Shown here piece after piece: positions 44,396 through 52,392 of a stretch of DNA of 64,000 nt; position 1 is the first letter of the stretch, and each line of letters begins with the position of its first letter. The stretch spans positions 682,001 to 746,000 of the forward strand of contig NZ_CP071321.1 in NCBI RefSeq assembly GCF_017309585.1, written 5' to 3'. The DNA is from Nitrogeniibacter aestuarii. Lineage in GTDB: Bacteria > Pseudomonadota > Gammaproteobacteria > Burkholderiales > Rhodocyclaceae. The position numbers and the translations under genes are program-made. The notes beneath the pieces were generated by a model. The model was given only the letters and a program-made list of their open reading frames with translations. It did no database searches and was not told where the DNA came from.

Positions 44396-44953
44396 TCAGG
44401 CCGCGCTGCCCTTGAGGGTGAGTGGCAGGCCTGCGGCGACGAAGGTGACGCGATCGCAAGCCGCGGCCACCGTCTGGTTGAGCCGGCCGGCCTCGTCGCG
44501 GAACAGGCGGCCGAGTGCGCTCTCGGGTACCAGGCCGAGACCCACCTCGTTGGCCACGAGAATGATGTCACCGGGCAGTGCGGGCAGTGTGTCGATGAGT
44601 GCATCCAGTTCGCGCTGCCAGCCGGGTTCATGGTCGGCCGGATGGGGTGCCGAGAGTGACACCGGGTCCCGGGTGAGCAGGTTGGACAGCCAGAGCGTCA
44701 GGCAGTCGACGATGACGCAGCCGTCCGGCTTTGCGGCCTCGATCAGTGCGCCGGCGAGGTCGATGGGGGCTTCGATGACGTGCCAGTGCACCGGGCGATC
44801 GGCCCGGTGGCGCGCAATGCGTGCCGCCATTTCGTCGTCGCCGGCCTCGGCGGTGGCAATGACCGTGACGCAACCACCGTGGGCAATGGCTCGCTGTTCG
44901 GCCAGGCGGCTCTTGCCCGAGCGGGCGCCGCCCAGAATCAGTTCGGTTGTCAT
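44396..44953 (-). CDS. cobU: Adenosylcobinamide kinase/guanylyltransferase
   Basis: This 185-residue protein has the P-loop GGARSGKSRLAE at its N-terminus. The DEMAARIARHRADRP segment contains the His that accepts GMP, and VDCLTLWLSN is the CobU/CobP signature. It phosphorylates and guanylylates adenosylcobinamide. The start at 44953 fits the family. Its promoter must lie in the 400-base region shared with the riboswitch on the opposite strand, so it is probably not itself riboswitch-controlled. Confidence 0.93.
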   Translation of the reverse strand: MTTELILGGARSGKSRLAEQRAIAHGGCVTVIATAEAGDDEMAARIARHRADRPVHWHVIEAPIDLAGALIEAAKPDGCVIVDCLTLWLSNLLTRDPVSLSAPHPADHEPGWQRELDALIDTLPALPGDIILVANEVGLGLVPESALGRLFRDEAGRLNQTVAAACDRVTFVAAGLPLTLKGSAA

Positions 44954-45027
44954 GGATCCTGCAGTGCAAAAAGAAGAAAAACTCATGTATTATCGCGGAC
45001 TTGCCCGGAATTCGGGCAATTGTTGTT

Positions 45028-45235
45028 TCAGGTGCCTGTCGGGTGATCCACACCCAAGGGATAATCGGGAAACAGGTGAGCGCCGCCCTTATGTGGCACG
45101 CAATGCCTGTGCTGCCCCCGCAACGGTAAGTGGCATCAAGGTGCATCCCACCGCCACTGGGTCCAAGGACCCGGGAAGGCGATGCACTGAGCGACCAGTT
45201 CGCAGCCACGAGCCCGGATACCGGCCTGGAGCCTC
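45028..45235 (+). promoter_or_regulatory. Cobalamin riboswitch
   Basis: The leader contains the B12-box GCTGCCCCCGCAACGGTAAG at 45111-45130. Around it are the expected conserved blocks AGGTGCC, GGGAAACAGGTG, CCACTGGG, GGGAAGGCGATG and GAGCCCGGATACCGGCCTG. Together they define the classic coenzyme B12 aptamer. The expression platform would be downstream, 45236-45360, before the btuB TTG start. It should shut off the B12 uptake operon when the cofactor is plentiful. Confidence 0.95.
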
Positions 45236-45360
45236 ATGACGGAAGTGCCGCGGGGTGCGGCTGAAGCATGTCCATTTCCTTGACATGAATCGCTCCCCTC
45301 GCGCTTTCACCACTGCGACGCATGTCCGGCGGGGACGCCGTGCATGTCAGGGAGAGTCTC

Positions 45361-47307
45361 TTGAATATCCGTTTTGTTGTGGCCGCAGTCGCGGCTGTTC
45401 CCATTGTGCTACCGGCTTCTGTTTTCGCTGACTCTAGCGGAAAGCCAATGGTGATTACCGCCTCTCGGATTGCCACCGAGGATGCCGATGCCACTTTCGC
45501 GACCGAGGTTCACTCGCGAGAGGATATTGAGCGCTCTGGCGCGTCGAGTCTGTTTGATTATCTGGCACGCAACACCTCAGTCCAGGTTCGGCCGAGATAC
45601 GGGAATTCCATGGCGCCTGCTATCGACGTGCGAGGGTACGGGCTCGGGGACGGCTATCAGAATGTCGTCATCTCGATTGACGGTCGGCGCATGAACAATA
45701 TCGACATGACCCCTCAGCTGGTGGGTAGCATTCCGCTCTCCGATATTGAGCGAATTGAGATTACGAAGGGTTCCGGCTCTGTGATTTATGGCGACGGAGC
45801 GATGGCGGGGTCGATTCAGATCATCACCAAACCCCGAAGCGGGGCGAGTGTGTCGGGGTATTTGGGTAGTGATGATTCCCGCGGTGCATCTGTCTCAGTG
45901 GGGGCAGTTCACAAGCGATTGAGTGTTTCTGCCGCGCTCGACCACGCCACAACAGATGGCGCGAAGGATCCCGATTCTTCTGGGCATACAAACGAATCCG
46001 AAAGCAATACTTGGCGTGCGGCGTTATCTGGCAAACCTCTTGACGGACTCGAACTGGAGGCCAAGGCATCTCACACGTATTTTGATACGCGCTACGTGGG
46101 CAAACTGACGAATGCGGAGTTTCGTCGCGATCCGGCTCAGGACACCGGAAGCGATTACACTTGGCAGCAGGTGAGTGAAGATGTTTGGGGGCTGGGCGCT
46201 GAATTCGAGCTAGCAGACGGGGTAAAGCTGCGATATAGCCATAGCGAGTTGGAACGTGATTCCGTGTTCGTCAATTCGGGCTACGCCACCCAAGTCGATT
46301 CAACGTACGACGAAATTAGTGCGCACGGTGCATTTGGTCCGCTGGAACTTGTTGTGGGCTGGCAGTCGAATGACTCAGAGCGTATGACTTTAAGCAACCG
46401 CGCGCGAACGGCAAAGAAAAACGATGCGGCGTATATCCAGGCAAATGCAACCCTTGGAGCTCTGACGCTGTCGGCAGGTGGGCGTCGGGAAGTCGTCTCT
46501 TATTCGCACAAACCGCTCGGCGCAGTGGGAATTTCAGATGACCACAAACTGTACGCTTGGGATATCGGCGCCAACGTCGGCATCACGGACGCGTGGACCG
46601 TATTTGCCAACTACAACAGTGCGTATCAGGCGCCGGACGTGGACCGATTCTTCAGAACGAACTTTTCGACGGGAGTCGCCAATTTCAACGGGTTCATCGA
46701 GCCGGCTGAAGTCAAGACGTTTAACCTTGGAACGCATTGGACTGGAGCAGGACACCGTATCAAGGCTAATGTATTTCACGCACGCTTAAAAAACGAGATC
46801 TACTACGATCAAGGTAATTTCACAAATACCAATCTTGATCGGTCGCATAAGTATGGATTTGAGTTTCAGGACCATTGGCAACTGACCCAGACTGTCGCAG
46901 GTGTACTGAATTACACGTGGGTGCGCGCCAAGATCGACAGAGAAGATGGTGGTAATGGCGCCTACGACGGCAAAGATCTCCCCGGCGTTCCAACTCATGG
47001 TCTGCTGATTGGCGGAGATTGGCAGTTTTCTGAGCGTTCCAACATCCGGCTTACGCATACTTGGCGTAGCCAGACATGGGCCATTGGTGACTTCGAAAAC
47101 AACAATAATCAGAAGCAAGGTGCCTACAATTCAACGGATGTTCTTTACCGATACGAAGTCAAGGCGCTAGGTGCAAAACGTTTGATGGCTACGTTGGGTG
47201 TGAACAATCTTTTCGAGGCCCGCAACGGCATCTGGACTCGCGATGATTCCATTTACCCGACGGACTTCAAGCGCACGTGGCGCATTGGTGTCCAGGCAGA
47301 TTTCTGA
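45361..47307 (+). CDS. btuB: TonB-dependent cobalamin receptor BtuB (TTG start)
   Basis: The TTG at 45361 follows a GGGAGAG site and opens a proper signal peptide (NIRFVVAAVAAVPIV to SVFA). The ATG at 45322 would put 13 extra residues before it. The 648-residue product has a TonB-box-like PMVITASR and a plug domain (DVRGYGLGD, IERIEITKGSGSVIYG). A 22-strand barrel ends in F (GVQADF). With the B12 riboswitch upstream and btuCDF downstream it imports corrinoids. The gene is visibly more AT-rich than its neighbours. Confidence 0.9.
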   Translation: MNIRFVVAAVAAVPIVLPASVFADSSGKPMVITASRIATEDADATFATEVHSREDIERSGASSLFDYLARNTSVQVRPRYGNSMAPAIDVRGYGLGDGYQNVVISIDGRRMNNIDMTPQLVGSIPLSDIERIEITKGSGSVIYGDGAMAGSIQIITKPRSGASVSGYLGSDDSRGASVSVGAVHKRLSVSAALDHATTDGAKDPDSSGHTNESESNTWRAALSGKPLDGLELEAKASHTYFDTRYVGKLTNAEFRRDPAQDTGSDYTWQQVSEDVWGLGAEFELADGVKLRYSHSELERDSVFVNSGYATQVDSTYDEISAHGAFGPLELVVGWQSNDSERMTLSNRARTAKKNDAAYIQANATLGALTLSAGGRREVVSYSHKPLGAVGISDDHKLYAWDIGANVGITDAWTVFANYNSAYQAPDVDRFFRTNFSTGVANFNGFIEPAEVKTFNLGTHWTGAGHRIKANVFHARLKNEIYYDQGNFTNTNLDRSHKYGFEFQDHWQLTQTVAGVLNYTWVRAKIDREDGGNGAYDGKDLPGVPTHGLLIGGDWQFSERSNIRLTHTWRSQTWAIGDFENNNNQKQGAYNSTDVLYRYEVKALGAKRLMATLGVNNLFEARNGIWTRDDSIYPTDFKRTWRIGVQADF

Positions 47308-47336
47308 GACGTGGCAGCCTGATCGGGGAAGAAGTG

Positions 47337-48314
47337 GTGTTCAGAAAGTCGATCCCTCGGTTGATGCTGATGATGGTGTTCGTCAGTGCGGCCGCCTTGG
47401 TGGCGGCTCTCATGGCTGGATCGGTCGATATTTCGTTTAAAAGTGTTGTTGCATTTGTTGCTGGAAAGGCATCGGGTCTGGATGCAGCGGTGCTGGGCGA
47501 GCTTCGCCTGCCCCGGGCGCTTGCGGCCTTTGCCAGCGGCGGCCTCCTGGCGCTCGCGGGTGCCCTCATGCAGCTGCTTCTGCGCAATCCACTCGCGGAC
47601 CCCTACGTTCTCGGTGTTTCCGGCGGTGCCGCTGTGGGGGCATTGAGTGCCATCTTCCTGGGCTGGGCGAGCTGGATCGTCGATACGGCCGCCTTTGCGG
47701 GGGCTCTCTCGGCCATGCTGCTGGTTTTCGGTCTGGCGCGCGGTGACGGTTCCTGGACCCAGAGCCGTTTGCTGCTCACCGGCGTCATCGTGGCAGCCGG
47801 TTGCGGCGCGGTGGTGGTGTTCATGCTGGTCATGACCACCGACACCCGCGTGCAGTCCATGCTGTTCTGGCTCACCGGGGACGTCTCCGGCGCAAGCCGG
47901 CCCTGGCCGGCCCTGGTGATTCTCGCTGCGGGTTTGCTGGTGGTATTGCCGTTTGCGCGCGACCTGAACGTGCTGGCCCGGGGCGAACTGAGTGCCCGCG
48001 CGCTGGGAGTGAGCACGCGGGGATTGCGCGCCGGCATCTATGTGCTCGCCTCGTTGCTGACCGCAGTAGCGGTCACACTGGTGGGGCTGGTGGGCTTTGT
48101 CGGGCTCATCGTGCCGCACCTGGTGCGCCTGGCCATCGGCAACGATCAGCGCATGCTCTTGCCGGTGGCGGTGTTTGCGGGCGGCACGCTCATGACCCTG
48201 GCCGACACCGCCGCGCGCACGATGGTGGCGCCCACCCAGTTGCCGGTGGGGGTGCTGACCGCGATGATCGGGGTGCCGGTCTTTCTCTTCCTGTTGATTC
48301 GCCATCCCCGATGA
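47337..48314 (+). CDS. btuC: Cobalamin ABC transporter permease BtuC
   Basis: This 325-residue FecCD-family permease has about 10 helices. Typical motifs are LRLPRALAAFASGG, RNPLADPYVLGVSGGAA and FVGLIVPHLVRL. The GTG at 47337 behind GGGGAAGA is the likeliest start; an adjacent GTG at 47334 is possible. Its start lies 29 bases beyond btuB. The first ~130 bases share the AT-rich composition of btuB and the rest does not. It overlaps btuD by 4 bases. Confidence 0.93.
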   Translation: MFRKSIPRLMLMMVFVSAAALVAALMAGSVDISFKSVVAFVAGKASGLDAAVLGELRLPRALAAFASGGLLALAGALMQLLLRNPLADPYVLGVSGGAAVGALSAIFLGWASWIVDTAAFAGALSAMLLVFGLARGDGSWTQSRLLLTGVIVAAGCGAVVVFMLVMTTDTRVQSMLFWLTGDVSGASRPWPALVILAAGLLVVLPFARDLNVLARGELSARALGVSTRGLRAGIYVLASLLTAVAVTLVGLVGFVGLIVPHLVRLAIGNDQRMLLPVAVFAGGTLMTLADTAARTMVAPTQLPVGVLTAMIGVPVFLFLLIRHPR

Positions 48315-49087
48315 CCGGGTCGCCGATCCTTCTCGAGGCGGATGGCCTGGCCGTGCAGATTGCCGACCGGTGGATCTGTTGCGACCTCTCCATGCAAATG
48401 CGGGCGGGCGAACGGTTGGTGTTGTTGGGCCCCAATGGCGCGGGCAAGACCACCTTGCTGCACACCCTGGCCGGCTTGCGTGCGGCACAACAAGGCAGCG
48501 TGCGGCTCATGGGCGAGTGCCTGGGTGACTGGAAGCCGCGCGCCCTGGCCCGTGCGCGTGGTGTGTTACCGCAACGACAGCCGGACTGGTTTTCGGCGTC
48601 GGTCCTCGAGACGGCGCTGGTGGGCCGCCATCCGCACCTCGGTCGCTGGGCCTGGGAAGGCCCCGAAGATGTGCGAATCGCGACCGCGGCGCTCAAGCAG
48701 ATGGGCCTGTCGCACATGCATGAGCGCAGCACGCTCAACCTTTCCGGCGGCGAGCGACAACGTCTCGCCATCGCCAGTCTGCTGGCCCAGGCGCCGGCAC
48801 TGTATCTGCTCGATGAGCCACTTTCGCATCTCGATCTTCACTATCAGATGCGTGTGCTCGAACACTTCAGCGAACTGGCCCGCGAAGGGGCTGGCGTCGT
48901 GGCCGTGCTGCACGACCTGAACCTTGCCGCGCGCTTTGCCGACCATGTGGTGCTGCTCGATGGCGCCGGGCGCATGGTGGCCGGCACGGCGGATGAGGTG
49001 CTCCAGCCGCACGTCCTGAGCACTGCTTTCCGTCATCCCATCCATCGTCATGTCATCGACGGTCGGGTGACTTTCATCCTTGAGTGA
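48311..49087 (+). CDS. btuD: Cobalamin ABC transporter ATPase BtuD
   Basis: This 258-residue protein has Walker A GPNGAGKTT, signature LSGGERQRL and Walker B YLLDEPLSHLD, then the switch HDLN. It starts at 48311 (ATGA overlap with btuC). It drives cobalamin import with BtuC and BtuF. A longer frame from 47801 lies inside btuC. Confidence 0.93.
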   Translation: MTGSPILLEADGLAVQIADRWICCDLSMQMRAGERLVLLGPNGAGKTTLLHTLAGLRAAQQGSVRLMGECLGDWKPRALARARGVLPQRQPDWFSASVLETALVGRHPHLGRWAWEGPEDVRIATAALKQMGLSHMHERSTLNLSGGERQRLAIASLLAQAPALYLLDEPLSHLDLHYQMRVLEHFSELAREGAGVVAVLHDLNLAARFADHVVLLDGAGRMVAGTADEVLQPHVLSTAFRHPIHRHVIDGRVTFILE

Positions 49088-49096
49088 TCCAGAACC

Positions 49097-49894
49097 ATGT
49101 CATTCCTGATTCGAGTGTTCTTGCTGGGGCTTCTCGGTATGGGCGTGGCCAGTGCCGCGTCGTGCCCGCGCATCGTGAGCCAGTCGCCCTACATCACCAT
49201 GGCGCTCCAGTGGCTTGATCGCGCCTCATGCATCGTGGGCGTGTCACGCTACGACCGCCAGCTAACCGAGTTGCCGCGCACCGGCGGCATTCAGGACCCG
49301 GACGTCGATGTGCTTGCTGACCTTGCGCCGGACCTGATCATCACATCGATGAGCAGCGATGCCGATCTGATCGCGCTGTCCGTGCCCACAGGTACGCATG
49401 TCGCGAAGGTAGGTGGCTTCGAGTCCATGGATGCCGTGGACGCGATGATGCGCGACCTTGCCCGGCTCAGTGCTTCGCCCGATGGTGAGCAGGCGCAGGA
49501 GTTTGCCCGCGGCTGGCGCGCGCTGGCCGGTCAAAGCGGCGCACACGGCGAGCGGGTGTTGCTGCTCACCGCATGCACCGGCACGCCGTATTCGTATGGC
49601 CGGGAACACATGCTGGGTGACCTGTTCGTCCATGCCGGGTTTGATGTGCTGGATCAGGGACGGGTGCAGGCGCTCAGGCCCGGCAGTGCCTTTGAGGGTA
49701 TCGAGGCGCTGGTCGCGCACCACAAGCCCGAGATCATCTTTACCTTCAATCGATCCACCGATGACCAGTGCCGCGTCATCCTCGGAGAGCGAGAGCAACG
49801 TATCATTCACCTGAACGGAGATGACTTCCTCAACCCGGGTCCGAGACAACTCGCAGGTCTTGAGGCACTGGCCAAAGAGATGAGAAAACAATGA
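49097..49894 (+). CDS. btuF: Periplasmic cobalamin-binding protein BtuF
   Basis: This 265-residue protein has a signal peptide (MSFLIRVFLLGLLGMG to ASA). The metal-chelate-type binding fold begins RIVSQSPYITMALQWLD, includes DLAPDLIITS and ends with GLEALAKEMRKQ. It delivers cobalamin or cobinamide to BtuCD. It lies 9 bases after btuD and overlaps cobO by 4. Confidence 0.88.
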   Translation: MSFLIRVFLLGLLGMGVASAASCPRIVSQSPYITMALQWLDRASCIVGVSRYDRQLTELPRTGGIQDPDVDVLADLAPDLIITSMSSDADLIALSVPTGTHVAKVGGFESMDAVDAMMRDLARLSASPDGEQAQEFARGWRALAGQSGAHGERVLLLTACTGTPYSYGREHMLGDLFVHAGFDVLDQGRVQALRPGSAFEGIEALVAHHKPEIIFTFNRSTDDQCRVILGEREQRIIHLNGDDFLNPGPRQLAGLEALAKEMRKQ

Positions 49895-50499
49895 CGGAAT
49901 CAGCAGAGAAAGATGCGCGCCACAACGAGCGCATGGCCCGCAAGAAAGCGGTCGTAGACGAGAAGATTGCCCAGGCCACGCGCCAGCAAGGGGTGTTTCT
50001 GGTCAATACCGGCAACGGCAAGGGCAAGTCGAGCGCTGGCTTCGGCCTCATCGCCCGTGCCATCGGCCATGGGCAGACAGTGGGTGTGGTGCAGTTCATC
50101 AAAGGGCGCTCCGACACAGGTGAAGAGGCCTTCTGGCGCAAGCAGCACGAGGTGCAATGGCATGTGATGGGCGAAGGTTTCACCTGGGAGACCCAGGACC
50201 GTCAGCGGGACATCGAAAAGGCACAGGCAGCCTGGGAGGTCGCGCGACAGATGCTCAAGGATGAATCCCTGGGCCTGCTGGTCTTCGACGAGCTGAATAT
50301 CGCGCTCAAGTATGGCTACCTGGATGCCCGGACGGTGGTGGATGACATCAAGGCCCGGCCGCGGATGCAGCATGTGGTGGTGACCGGCCGTGGCGCCCCT
50401 GAACTGCTGCTGGAGGCTGCCGATACAGTCACCGAGATGCGCCTTGAAAAACACGCGTTCAAGGCGGGCATACAGGCCATGCCCGGCATGGAGTTCTGA
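49891..50499 (+). CDS. cobO: Cob(I)yrinic acid a,c-diamide/corrinoid adenosyltransferase
   Basis: This 202-residue protein has the P-loop NTGNGKGKSSAGFG and ends in the conserved GIQAMPGMEF. Its middle contains VFDELNIALKYGYL. This is the BtuR/CobO/CobA-type adenosyltransferase, which adds adenosine to cobalt during de novo synthesis or salvage. It is coupled by 4 bases to btuF and is 2 bases from cobA. Confidence 0.95.
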   Translation: MTESAEKDARHNERMARKKAVVDEKIAQATRQQGVFLVNTGNGKGKSSAGFGLIARAIGHGQTVGVVQFIKGRSDTGEEAFWRKQHEVQWHVMGEGFTWETQDRQRDIEKAQAAWEVARQMLKDESLGLLVFDELNIALKYGYLDARTVVDDIKARPRMQHVVVTGRGAPELLLEAADTVTEMRLEKHAFKAGIQAMPGMEF

Positions 50500-50501
50500 C
50501 C

Positions 50502-51269
50502 ATGAGTACTTCTCGTCCTGTCGAACCCGGTTGTGTCTATCTGGTGGGCGCGGGACCGGGTGATGCCGAGCTGCTCACCTTGCGGGCCGACAGCATCATC
50601 CGGCAGGCCGATGTGGTGGTCTACGACAACCTCGTGGGCGATGAAGTGATGGCGCGCGTGCCGTCTTCGTGCGAACGCATCTACGTGGGCAAGAAAGCCG
50701 CCAACCACACCATGCGTCAGGAAGACATCTGCGCCCTGTTGGTCCGGCTGGCGCAAGAGAACAAGCGGGTGCTGCGCCTCAAGGGCGGTGACCCGTATGT
50801 CTTCGGGCGCGGTGGCGAAGAAGCGGAAACCCTGGTTGATGCCGGGATTCCCTTCGAGGTCGTGCCGGGCGTGACGGCTGCTTCAGGGATCGGCTCTTAC
50901 GCCGGTATTCCGCTGACACATCGAGACCACGCGCAGAGTGTGGTGTTTGCGACCGGTCACAAGAAGGAAGGGCCGGTGGATCTGGACTGGGCCGCCCTGG
51001 CGCGCCCCATGCAGACCGTCGTCATCTACATGGGCGTTTCGCGAATCGAAGAGATTGCTCGGCGGATGGTTGCCTACGGACTGCCCCGGACCACGCCTGC
51101 GGCGATCGTTCGCCGTGGCACGCTTCCCGATCAACGGGTGCTGGTCGCGACACTGGCCGACCTGGCCGAAAAGGCCGAGGCGGCCGGCATCAAGCCTCCG
51201 GCGCTGATGATCATCGGTACTGTGGTGACGCTGGCACCCCGGCTGGGGTGGTTCAAGGGCGCCGACTGA
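50502..51269 (+). CDS. cobA: Uroporphyrinogen-III C-methyltransferase
   Basis: This 255-residue protein has VYLVGAGPGDAELLTLR at the N-terminus, RLKGGDPYVFGRGGEEAE and VPGVTAASGIGSYAGIPLTHR, all SUMT signatures. It makes precorrin-2 for siroheme and cobalamin. No fused CysG oxidase domain is present. It ends the riboswitch-led operon. Other ring-building cob genes are not in the window, so de novo synthesis cannot be judged here. Confidence 0.94.
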   Translation: MSTSRPVEPGCVYLVGAGPGDAELLTLRADSIIRQADVVVYDNLVGDEVMARVPSSCERIYVGKKAANHTMRQEDICALLVRLAQENKRVLRLKGGDPYVFGRGGEEAETLVDAGIPFEVVPGVTAASGIGSYAGIPLTHRDHAQSVVFATGHKKEGPVDLDWAALARPMQTVVIYMGVSRIEEIARRMVAYGLPRTTPAAIVRRGTLPDQRVLVATLADLAEKAEAAGIKPPALMIIGTVVTLAPRLGWFKGAD

Positions 51270-51290
51270 GGCGGCGGTGTCGGCGACGCA

Positions 51291-51319
51291 AAAACCCGGT
51301 CCACAGGGCCGGGTTTTTT
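51291..51319 (+). terminator. Rho-independent terminator after cobA
   Basis: AACCCGG (51293-51299) pairs with CCGGGTT (51309-51315), preceded by AAAA and followed by a T-run. It closes the riboswitch-led B12 operon. Confidence 0.85.
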
Positions 51320-51357
51320 CATGTCTGGCGGAGGCGTTTTTCGGGCGGTAAACGGAA

Positions 51358-51383
51358 AGAGCCCAGTCTTGCGACTGGGCTCT
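51358..51383 (-). terminator. Ancestral tRNA-Lys terminator
   Basis: AGAGCCCAGTC (51358-51368), loop TTGC, then GACTGGGCTCT (51373-51383) form a perfect 11-bp stem. On the minus strand the downstream bases are TTTCCGTTT, giving a weak intrinsic terminator. It lies one base beyond the left att repeat. Before the element inserted, it would have followed tRNA-Lys directly. Confidence 0.7.
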
Positions 51384-51384
51384 A

Positions 51385-51436
51385 ATGTCCTGGTAGGCCG
51401 TGCGTGGCTCGAACACGCGACCAACGGATTAAAAGT
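51385..51436. repeat. Left attachment repeat (attL), 52 bp
   Basis: This 52-base sequence is identical to 55912-55963, which lies in the intact tRNA-Lys. The copy holds the tRNA 3' end from the anticodon loop to CCA plus six further bases. Only this fragment is present here, so it is not a functional tRNA. It marks the far boundary of the integrated element. Confidence 0.92.
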
Positions 51437-51511
51437 TAATCTAACACATTGTTTTTATTGATAACGTGCCCGCCCTCGGCCGCCAATGCTCGTAGAGAGT
51501 TTTTAGAAATG

Positions 51512-52300
51512 CTACGTAGATTTCGGCGCGTTCTGACTTACGCGCTGGTTCATTGTGCGTTTTATCGATTTAATTAGGTGCGCGTATTCTGCCGCTACGG
51601 CATGAACTTTACTCGAGATCTCGGGATTTGATTCAAGAGTCTTGACCCTCAAACTCTCAGAATTTAGTTGCCCGCTCCAAGGAAATTTGTCAGGAAAACT
51701 TTCTAGTTCAAAGGCTAAGCCAGCGGATACGCATGCATGAGTTTCGGTTGATTCGAACTTGGTAAAGAGTCGTTCGACTCTCTTGTTCCACTCGACTAGC
51801 TCATCAATTACGTGTTGTTGGTATTCCACTCCCTGAGCCGATATGGGCAGCCGAGCTAGATCTACTTTAACTTTCAACCCGTCTAGTTCTGACAAGATCG
51901 ACGACACGCGACCGAAGACTCCTTTTCGCGCCTCGACACGAACGCGATCGCAGTAAGCGGCTCTCGTCCTAAAGATCGATTCGAGGTTAGCGGCATGCGC
52001 TACGGTGCTAGCGTCCTTCGCGAGTTGATCGACGCCTTGTCTGAAGCTTCCGTATGCGGTTACACCACTGAGAAGTATCGTTCCTGCCACCCCAATTACC
52101 CGGAGTTTGCTAATCAAGCTCCCCGTTTCAAACTCAATTTCGACTTCGACATCCGCTCCAAGCATGAACTGAGCGCGCTCCTTGAGGTAGCTCGCAAGTG
52201 CAACGCGGAGTTTGTCGCGCTCCTCATCGGATTCAAAACCTTCCACGTTTAGGCGAGTGTATCCCTCGCACAGCACCTCTCGGCGCATGTAATTGGCCAT
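51512..52300 (-). CDS. Cargo protein A: single-pass membrane protein, unknown
   Basis: This 262-residue protein has an N-terminal soluble part of ~65 residues with VEVEIEFETGSLISKL, one hydrophobic segment (VIGVAGTILLSGVTAYG), then SFRQGVDQLAKDA. The C-terminal ~160 residues are alpha-helical and charged. The EGSL/YGxFRxGxDxLxxDA pattern around the helix recalls a domain I have seen in uncharacterised proteins of mobile elements, but I cannot name it. It is divergent from cargo protein B. It is AT-rich. No enzyme motif is seen; a membrane sensor or effector is possible. Confidence 0.75.
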   Translation of the reverse strand: MANYMRREVLCEGYTRLNVEGFESDEERDKLRVALASYLKERAQFMLGADVEVEIEFETGSLISKLRVIGVAGTILLSGVTAYGSFRQGVDQLAKDASTVAHAANLESIFRTRAAYCDRVRVEARKGVFGRVSSILSELDGLKVKVDLARLPISAQGVEYQQHVIDELVEWNKRVERLFTKFESTETHACVSAGLAFELESFPDKFPWSGQLNSESLRVKTLESNPEISSKVHAVAAEYAHLIKSIKRTMNQRVSQNAPKST

Positions 52301-52351
52301 AGTAAAAACTCAACAAGTGTAAGAAATTATGGTTTTGCATGATATCGTCAA

Positions 52352-52364
52352 ATGCGTTACGCAT
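52352..52364. promoter_or_regulatory. Inverted repeat in the divergent cargo promoter
   Basis: ATGCGT-T-ACGCAT is a perfect 6-bp-arm palindrome in the 92-base gap between cargo genes A and B. It could be an operator that silences both. No regulator gene beyond the HTH protein is carried on the element. Confidence 0.4.
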
Positions 52365-52392
52365 GAAAGTGGTTGAAGGATACGGGTGAGGT

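Noticed and set aside
45001..45019. TTGCCCG-GAATT-CGGGCAA hairpin as a terminator
   Set aside because: No gene on the plus strand ends there and no T-run follows on either strand. It may be a regulator site or chance.
51385..51436. A second tRNA gene
   Set aside because: Only the 3' half is present, without D-arm or 5' acceptor strand. It is the att duplication.
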